From contig QLII01000001.1 in assembly GCA_003259005.1 (NCBI GenBank), positions 2,558,501 to 2,622,500 on the forward strand: a DNA stretch of 64,000 nucleotides. Reading direction: 5' to 3'. The stretch comes from Spirosoma telluris (GTDB lineage Bacteria; Bacteroidota; Bacteroidia; Cytophagales; Spirosomataceae). The notes below the pieces were generated by a model that was given only the letters and a program-made list of their open reading frames with translations, was not told the origin of the DNA and searched no databases. Shown here piece by piece: positions 57,648 to 64,000 of the stretch. The position numbers and the translations under genes were made by a program. Position 1 is the first letter of the stretch. Each line of letters begins with the position of its first letter.

Positions 57648-58943
57648 TCAGTTAGCCTGATGAATCGGCATCCTGACCCGAAACAGCGTTCCCCGGCCAG
57701 CTCGGGTTTCAATATCGAGGTTCGCATTAAGCAACTCGCAGAGTCGTTTCACAATTTGCAAGCCGACACCTTCGCCTTTTGGTGATTCATTCGCCCGTTC
57801 AGCGAGTAGCTGTCCATCTGGTATTTCATGACCAGGCATAGGCAAAATGGGCACAGGCTGGGCCTCCCCAGGCCCCATACTACTGGTAGAGTCAACAGTT
57901 GGCTTAAGCTGCTTAGCCAACAGCCCCGTTAGGCTACTCTCTATACCTGGCCCTGAATCCTGAATGCTAAACATCCAGCGCATATCGATTTCATTGGACC
58001 AGGCAACCGATATAAATCCCGTTGGCGTGTACTGAATGGCGTTAAGCAGGAGATTTTGTACAATCCGCTGAATTTTAACCGGATCACTTTCTACTACTAA
58101 CGAATCGGGGCCATCGGCGCGAAGGATCAATCCTCGCTCAGTAGCCATGGGTTGTGCCCCTACCACAAGCTCATTAAGCAACTTAGCCGCATCGAATGAC
58201 TGAATCTGAAGAACTTCCTCACCGGCCTCCAATCGTGAGAGATCCATCAGACTTCCCAGCATCGATTGCACGTGGGTCAGATTGCGGTTCAGCATATCCA
58301 GAAACTGGTCACGCTCCTGCTCACTTAAGCCTTCCATTTTGAGTACAGTAGCTGCACTATTAATAATACCAAAGCTGCTCTTTAGGTCATGAGAAGTTGT
58401 ACGCAGCAAATCACCCCGCTGACGAGATAAAGCCTGAATTTGCTCAAGGGCCTGTTGAAGCGCGGAGAGTCGGTTAGCGGCCTCCAGTCGTTGAAACTCA
58501 TCGTACTTCTGTACACTGCCATTAATGGTTTCATCCATAAGCAAAACTATAGCTTGTTGTACCTGAAGGAGAAGTTTAGCATCGGTCTGCGGGAAAAGCT
58601 CCTGAAAGGCCTGGACTTCGTTGAGGAGGATTTGGGTTAAGTGGCTCAGCTCCCGCATCGTCTCCGGTAAGGCGAACGCTTTTTGCCAGCGGTGTAAGCC
58701 ATGCGAAGTAGCCGTTAAGGCTGGATCGGCCTCTTGCGGTTTATTCAGCAAGCGCTCTTCAAGAATGTTTAAAATGACAGGCAGTAAGTTATTGAATTCT
58801 TCCCGGCTCAGCGATGAAATCCGATGCAGCAAGGGATCATGCTCACAGGCTTGCCGCCAGTTGTTCAAGATAGCTTCCCGGCGGGTAAACAAGTACGAAA
58901 CAAGCTCAGCCAGCGGCTGCTGGAAATCCGAAGAAATTATCAT
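57648..58943 (-). CDS. Sensor histidine kinase with RsbRD-like N-terminal domain
   Basis: A 431-residue cytoplasmic kinase. The N-terminal ~130 residues (SYLFTRREAILNNWRQACEH, FNNLLPVILNILEERL, MRELSHLTQILLNEV) resemble RsbRD_N-type sensory domains. A coiled coil leads to the H-box TTSHDLKSSFGIINSAATVL (His about residue 185), then N-box NLLLNAIQYTPTG, G1 IQDSGPGIESSL and G2 GEGVGLQIVKRLCELLNANL. No membrane segment is visible. It would phosphorylate the receiver at 57053-57535. A long insertion with Pro/Gly residues sits between G1 and G2 (about 340-385). The signal is unknown. Confidence 0.88.
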   Translation of the reverse strand: MIISSDFQQPLAELVSYLFTRREAILNNWRQACEHDPLLHRISSLSREEFNNLLPVILNILEERLLNKPQEADPALTATSHGLHRWQKAFALPETMRELSHLTQILLNEVQAFQELFPQTDAKLLLQVQQAIVLLMDETINGSVQKYDEFQRLEAANRLSALQQALEQIQALSRQRGDLLRTTSHDLKSSFGIINSAATVLKMEGLSEQERDQFLDMLNRNLTHVQSMLGSLMDLSRLEAGEEVLQIQSFDAAKLLNELVVGAQPMATERGLILRADGPDSLVVESDPVKIQRIVQNLLLNAIQYTPTGFISVAWSNEIDMRWMFSIQDSGPGIESSLTGLLAKQLKPTVDSTSSMGPGEAQPVPILPMPGHEIPDGQLLAERANESPKGEGVGLQIVKRLCELLNANLDIETRAGRGTLFRVRMPIHQAN

Positions 58944-58981
58944 AAATAGAATACAGGAAAGACCAACATGCAGGGTTATAA

Positions 58982-59129
58982 GAGATTCTGTTGATTCTGG
59001 ATTCTGTTGATTCTAGTGGATTCTATTGATTCTGTGGATTCTATAAGTTCTTTGATACTCAAGTCTACTAATAGCATCAACAGAATCAATAGCATCCAAA
59101 GAATCAATAGAATCCACTAGAATCAACAG
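58982..59129. repeat. Long GATTCTATT/GATTCTGTT inverted array (family C, copy 3)
   Basis: At least eight GATTCT units run rightward, including GATTCTGTTGATTCTGG and GATTCTATTGATTCTGTGG, then face a set of AATCAATAGAATCCACTAG units on the right. It is the longest copy and lies between divergent genes (kinase start and GH2 start). Confidence 0.8.
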
Positions 59130-59237
59130 CACCTGCTTACTAAACAAACGAAGTTGGAAAACGGCTAAAAAAAAGGCAATGGCTGTTTCCAAACAGTGAA
59201 GGACTATCTGAGGTTTTCTTTCTTTCACCCTGAACCT

Positions 59238-61075
59238 ATGGAATCAAAACAGCCTAACACCAGTTTTTCGGCCAGTCGGCCGGAGACCGCTCCACTGGCA
59301 GAGCCCATCAATGAACTGCCCAGAGCTGTTCTACGACCTAATACATACCTGCTGCTTGATGGTGAATGGCGGTTTATGATCGATGCTGACGATAAGGGGC
59401 TAGTTCAACGGTGGTATGTAGGCCACTCGTTTGATGGGACAGCCCACTGGCCAGGCTCCATTGAATCCCATATGGCGCAGGCCAAAGGGCAAGGATCTTC
59501 ATCAGGATGGCAGGATAAGGTAGTAGCCTGGTATGAACGGGAATTTACGCTCCCTCACCGTAGTGAACCGCATGCCCGCTCCATGATCCAGCTCACCTTT
59601 GGGGCCTGTGGCTACGAAACCCGAGTTTGGCTAAATGGCCATCCGCTCCGTACGATTGAAGATGAGGAGATTCACCTGGGCGAGTATACGTCGTTCTCTT
59701 ATGAATTACCAGAAGACTATTTACGCCCGCAAAACCGTCTTACGGTACGAATTGCAGACACGATGGATGCCGAAATTCCACGGGGCAAACAGGAATCGCA
59801 CGTGTATAAACGGGGTGGTATCTGGTATCAGACTTACACTGGGGCCGTTCGTAGCGTCTGGCTCGAAACGGTGGAACGAAACCGACTGCGCTCCCGAGTT
59901 GAAGTTGTCAGTGTGGTTGAAGATCAGCTGGTTCGGTTTAGTGTAACGACCCGCATCCACGATCCGGGCCACTATACCCTACGGCTTCAGGCATATGATC
60001 TTCAACAAGCAGATCCTATTGCCACCTCCGATTTTCCCTTGCAACTCGATGCCGGACAAAAGCAGCAACGGGTAGTACTCGAACTCCCAGGGGTAGGCCT
60101 ATGGTCGCCAGAATCACCAACGCGCTATAAACTCATTGCTCAACTCATTGATTCAGAAGGGTATGCCGCCCAGATTGAAACGCGATTTGGGCTGCGAAAA
60201 ATTGAAGCGCGGGGACGGTATATCTACCTCAATAATTCCCCGTCTACCTCGATGGTATTTTGTATCAGCCGGGCACGGCCACCTATGAGGAAATGCAACG
60301 GCATATGCTGGCCATGAAAGAGCTGGGCTGCAATCTGGTACGGGTTCACATTGCTGGCGTCGACCCCCGAATTTATAACCTGGCCGATAAACTTGGACTC
60401 ATGCTCTGGGTGGAGGTTCCCAGTCCGCATAGCTCAACGGCACGAAGCCGTCAGAACCACCGGGCCGAACTCCTGCGGATGGTGTCATTGATCAGCACCC
60501 ACCCTTCGGTAGTGATTTGGAGCCTGTATAACGAAGATTGGGGTGCCCAGGATATTGCGACGAATACCGAAACACGGCACTATATTATGGACATGTACCA
60601 TTACATGCAGATCGCTTATCCACAATACCTGGTTGTCGATAATGATGGCTGGCAGCATATTTCGTGGGAAGGTCGCCTGAAGTCAGACCTGCTGACGGCA
60701 CACCTGTACACGCCCGACTTAAATCGATGGAAGGAGCTTCTAGCCCAACTGACTGCGGGTGAACTCGATCATGTCGCAGCCTTCCCGCTAGTAGTGGGCG
60801 ATCCATTTTTCTACCGTCGGCAAGTCCCTTTGGTCGTTAGCGAATGGGGTGGTTTCGGTTTTGCCAACTATGGCGGTCCTGACGAAGCCGAAGGGCGCGC
60901 CGAACGCATCCGGCTCTTCAAAGAGGAGCTACGCCAGCATGCTATTGCCGGCGACATTTACACTCAGGCTACCAATATTGAAGATGAACGAAACGGACTG
61001 ATCGACCCGCAAACAGGCGAGTTGAGTGTTCCGGCAGGCTTGCTGAACTCGCGGGCTAGTACTTTGGCAAAATAG
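59238..61075 (+). CDS. Glycoside hydrolase family 2 (beta-galactosidase/glucuronidase-like), one frameshift
   Basis: A 612-residue GH2 enzyme after adding one C at 60238-60241. The N-terminal sugar-binding domain has LRPNTYLLLDGEWRFMIDAD and WYEREFTLPHRSEPHARSM; the Ig-like domain has LPGVGLWSPESPTRYKLIAQ. The break turns LNNSP into VYLDGILYQPGTATYEEMQR. Catalytic motifs follow: MKELGCNLVRVHIAGVDPRI, the acid VIWSLYNEDWGAQ (Asn-Glu), and the nucleophile region VPLVVSEWGGFGFANY (Glu). No signal peptide is evident at ATG 59238. The exact substrate is open. The 3' end overlaps the family C repeat copy 4. Confidence 0.87.
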
Positions 61076-61198
61076 ATCCTTGTGCTCGTCCAATTTAGTT
61101 TCTATAGATTCTTTTGGTTCTATTGTATCTGATTGTCAATACGATAGAATCAAAAGAATCTATAGGATCAAAAGAATCTATTTTGCCAAAGCACTAGT
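61055..61198. repeat. Inverted repeat including both stop codons (family C, copy 4)
   Basis: The outer arms, ACTAGTACTTTGGCAAAATA at the left and its near-complement at 61178-61198, contain the stop codons of the GH2 and TreY genes. Inside them are GATTCTTTTGGTTCTATTG and matching AATCAAAAGAATCTATAG units, the family C core. It probably works as a two-way terminator. Confidence 0.75.
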
Positions 61199-63921
61199 TT
61201 ACAGGTTGTTCCAGCTTGGCTACCGCCAGCGGTAAAACAGAAAAAAGCTCGCTCATAGTAATACTCCTGTCAGCCTTACCTTTGGCTTTAATAAGTTGAT
61301 GATGCCAGTCAGCAGGAGCGTCATCAGGCAAAACTAGCTGGGTATCTTTCCAGTCGATAGTAACAATATCAGTCTGTTGATCATGACAAACCGAAGCTAG
61401 TCCTAACGGAACCGCCACGATGTACCAACCCTGCTCGTAGTGTCGGGCAAACGCCAGCACATTCTGTTTGTAAGTACCTTCAATCGACAAGGGAATATAG
61501 CGTCCTTTCTCGAAGAGGTCGGGTTGCTGATTTCGTTCAGTTAATAGGGTATGCAACAGCCAAAGTTTGATCCGGGCATCGTAGCGATTCTCCCATAATT
61601 CAGGCCACAAATCGTTTGTATCCGCAGCCAGCAGTTCCTTCAAATACCGCTGACGCTGTTCGTAATCTACGGGCCGACGGTTGTCGGGGTCTACAAGGCT
61701 CAAGTCCCAAAGTTCACTACCCTGATATACGTCTGGAAGGCCCGGACACGTGCATTTCAAAACGACCTGTGCCAGGGAATTTATTATCCCAAAATCAGCG
61801 ATGCGTCGATGAAACGGCTGAAATCGCTTCCAGAACGGACGCTTCTGATCCAGTAACATACGGGCAAACGTTTTGGTCGCATCTTCGTAGGCTTCATTAG
61901 GGTTGGCGTGCGTAGAATAGCGTTTAGCCTCTCTAAGTGCTTTCTCCAAATACTCTTCCAGGCGGTCAGAGAAATCCGTTTCCCGTGGAGCGGGCGAGTC
62001 CTGGCCGGGCATGGGGTAAGCACCAACCAGCGTCTGATAAATAAAGTACTCATCATTTCGATCGGGGCCTCCCCTACCTGGTTGAGTTGCTGCCATACCC
62101 GTACTTCCTCAACCCATTCGTCAGCCAGGTCGGTCAATACGTTTAGGCGACTGCGCACATCTTCCCCCCGTTTCGTATCGTGGGTCGATGTCGCGTTGAG
62201 CGCCAGTGGCCAGTTCACCTGCCGATCAATCATCTTTTGGTGAAATTCGTCCACAGTCAGGCCAAAGAATTCAGGCGAGTCCCCTACTTCATCATGTCCA
62301 ATGAAGCGGGTGTAAGTGTACATGAGCGTATCCTCTACGCCCTTAGCCATAAGTGGCCCGGTGAACTGCATGCAACGCTGGTAGAAGCGTGAGGCCCGGT
62401 CGTTATAAGCAGGATCACCCGATTGAGGTTTTGTTAATAGAACCTCCTTCAGTAAACTAAGGGCTGTCGTCAGTTTCGGCTTGCTCGTACTGATTTTGTC
62501 CAGCAGGCTTTGCACGGCGGTGGCCTCCGATTCGCTCAATGGCAGATGATTTCCGTAATAGCGGTATACAGGGCACTGAATCAAGAATTCACCAATAGCC
62601 GTTTTTACGGTTTCGGGCGGTATTGCTTTCGACTGATCTTTATCGAGCAGGTTCAATTCCAGGAAGAACCGATACAGATTGTCCAGCTCACCCCGCATAT
62701 GTTCGTAGAGAATACTGGCTTTCTTATCGCGCAATTCCCAGTGAACATCTTTCTTTTCGCCGAGCAGTTCCCGATAAAACTGAGTAAACGTTTGCTGACT
62801 GCGGGTTTGGGTCAGCAGGTTATTGAGCAGCGACAGGTATTGGTAACCCGTTGTCCCTCAATAGGCCAGTGCTGGGGCAGTTCTTCGCCCTGTCCCAGAA
62901 TTTTTTCAACAACAAGATACGCTTGCTCACCTGCCAGTTTACGAAGTCGCTCCAGGTAGGTATTCGGGTCATACAGCCCGTCGATATGGTCGACACGCAG
63001 CCCCTGAAACACCTCCAGGTCCAGCAACTGCTTCGTGTACTGATGAACCTGCTCAAAAACGACCGGGTCTTGTATGTTCAGGCAGATCAATGCATTGACC
63101 GTAAAAAACCGCCGGTAGTTAATTTGCTGATCGGTTTCCCCATAATAGCACAAGCGATAAGTCTGCTCATCAGCAATCTTCTGCAAAAGCTTTGAGTCTG
63201 TGTTTAGTGCTTTCAGGCAGGTTTCCAGGTAGTCCTTGTCGCTCGATTCAGTGAGTATACTGGCGAGCTTCTCCTGTAATTCAGCACAACCGGCAGCGTA
63301 GGTTTTCGTATCGGCAATCGAATCAAGCTCCTGCACTAGCTCCAGTATTGGCTGAATCGACTTATTCGTTTTCCCAGTACCAGCCTGTAGAATAGTAGCA
63401 TACGAACGCAGATGCAGTGGATAAGAAGAGTCCTGATTTATTAGGACAAAGCGTCGATTCTGGTAGGCTACAGCCAGTTCTCCTTTCTCAATAACTTCCT
63501 CCAGTGAAGCGCCCAGAAACGGCACCATCAGCCGTTCTTTCTGCTGCGCGTTCGTCCAGTCTATATCAAAAAAAGTTGAATAAAGCGAACGTTGTCCTTT
63601 TTCCAGCACATCCATCAGCCAGGCATTGTTAGGATGGAACGCCATGTGATTGGGCACAATATCCTGAAGCCAGCTTATTCCCCGCTTCTTCAACTGCCGA
63701 CTAATGACTTTCAACTGAGCTTCGGTACCGATTTCAGGATTGATGCGGTGCAGGTTCACTGCGTCATAGCCATGTAAACTACCCGGTACGGCCTCAAAAA
63801 TAGGCGACGCATAAATGGTTTTAACCCCCAGCTTATCCAGATAAGGGATCAGACACTCGAAATCAGAAAAGGTAAAGTTTTTGTGGAATTGGACCCGGTA
63901 GGTTGATATGGGATTTTTCAT
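61194..63921 (-). CDS. treY: Maltooligosyltrehalose synthase, two frameshifts
   Basis: A 909-residue GH13-type enzyme after adding two bases at 62855-62857 and 62071-62074. Motifs: PISTYRVQFHKNFTFSDFEC, KTIYASPIFEAVPGSLHGYD, WLQDIVPNHMAFHPNNAWLM, QGLRVDHIDGLYDP (catalytic Asp), YLVVEKILGQGEELPQHWPI (acid Glu) and ALNATSTHDTKRGEDVRSRL. The C-terminal part has PGLPDVYQGSELWDLSLVDP, all as in TreY. It rearranges the terminal alpha-1,4 bond of maltodextrins to alpha-1,1, forming maltooligosyltrehalose for trehalose release by TreZ. No treZ is visible inside the window. ATG 63921 (MKNPIST) is preferred; 63933 is an alternative. Confidence 0.9.
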
Positions 63922-64000
63922 GACCTTGAGCATAGATACTAATTGACTCTGGAGGCACTGAAATAGGCGCAGTAGCTGCCGCTAGGCATCAGTCTTGTAC

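Noticed and set aside
58982..59129. Possible CRISPR array from the repeated GATTCTATT units
   Set aside because: Units are 6-9 bases, spacing is irregular, there are no unique spacers of constant length and no cas genes. It is a palindromic short-unit array.
691..63921. Programmed ribosomal frameshifting as the cause of the many split genes
   Set aside because: A -1 shift would be needed 24 times at unrelated sites, mostly without a slippery heptamer or a following structure. Single missing bases in short runs explain all of them.
1..64000. tRNA or rRNA genes, prophage or integrase genes
   Set aside because: No tRNA-like cloverleaf, rRNA signature sequence, integrase or phage structural gene was recognised by reading; a dedicated RNA search was not possible.

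Overview
The window looks like chromosomal DNA of a Cytophagales bacterium (phylum Bacteroidota), probably Spirosoma or a close relative. The genus is an inference from gene style and cannot be proved here. Supporting signs are Bacteroidota-type -7 boxes (TAnnTTTG) in front of several genes, a type B gliding/T9SS C-terminal domain protein, a T9SS-sorted Ig-repeat protein, NusG-like antiterminators in front of glycan genes, solitary LytTR regulators, a GH92 mannosidase and lipoproteins with short lipoboxes.

Layout. 1-5055 (minus): the end of a leftward polysaccharide locus with two glycosyltransferases, a methyltransferase, a flippase and a Wzz-type chain-length protein. 5056-13550 (mostly plus): a regulatory and export chassis with a NusG-like antiterminator, two solitary LytTR proteins on the minus strand, the initiating sugar-1-phosphate transferase, the Wza-type export lipoprotein, a Wzc-type tyrosine autokinase with a Gly-Tyr tail, and a second NusG-like antiterminator. 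13687-32240 (plus): a variable glycan cassette, strongly AT-rich from about 15.5 to 31 kb. It starts with CDP-3,6-dideoxyhexose genes (rfbF, rfbG, an SDR reductase, rfbH), then a flippase, a Wzy-like polymerase, six glycosyltransferases, an acyltransferase, a pyruvyltransferase-family protein, an FkbM methyltransferase and a WcaF-like acetyltransferase. 32400-41461: a T9SS type B surface protein, the CpsB-type phosphatase that would oppose the Wzc kinase, a lipoprotein, two adjacent YjbH-like outer-membrane proteins and a large Ig-repeat surface protein. 41526-47866: a sugar-acid catabolic cluster (glucarate dehydratase, mannonate-dehydratase-like protein, GntP permease, HpcH/HpaI aldolase, divergent enolase-superfamily enzyme). 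47863-48726: a REP-associated tyrosine transposase between REP-like palindromes. 48743-63921: phosphoglycerate mutase, an exported RidA protein, a large SGNH esterase, GH92 mannosidase, Dps, an MDR oxidoreductase, a two-component pair, a GH2 hydrolase and maltooligosyltrehalose synthase.

The genes fit a Wzx/Wzy-dependent pathway. The transferase primes undecaprenyl phosphate, cassette enzymes build and decorate the repeat unit, Wzx and Wzy flip and polymerise it, and Wza/Wzc/CpsB control length and export. The NusG-like and LytTR proteins are the likely regulators.

Two features cut across the whole window. First, sixteen otherwise convincing genes are interrupted by 24 frameshifts. Every one is repaired by adding a single base, usually in a short homopolymer and most often G/C. 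Together with two in-frame stops this points to base-calling errors rather than mass gene decay, so I annotate those genes as whole CDSs. Second, the intergenic spaces carry at least seven distinct families of inverted-repeat elements. I saw no rRNA, tRNA or CRISPR array.
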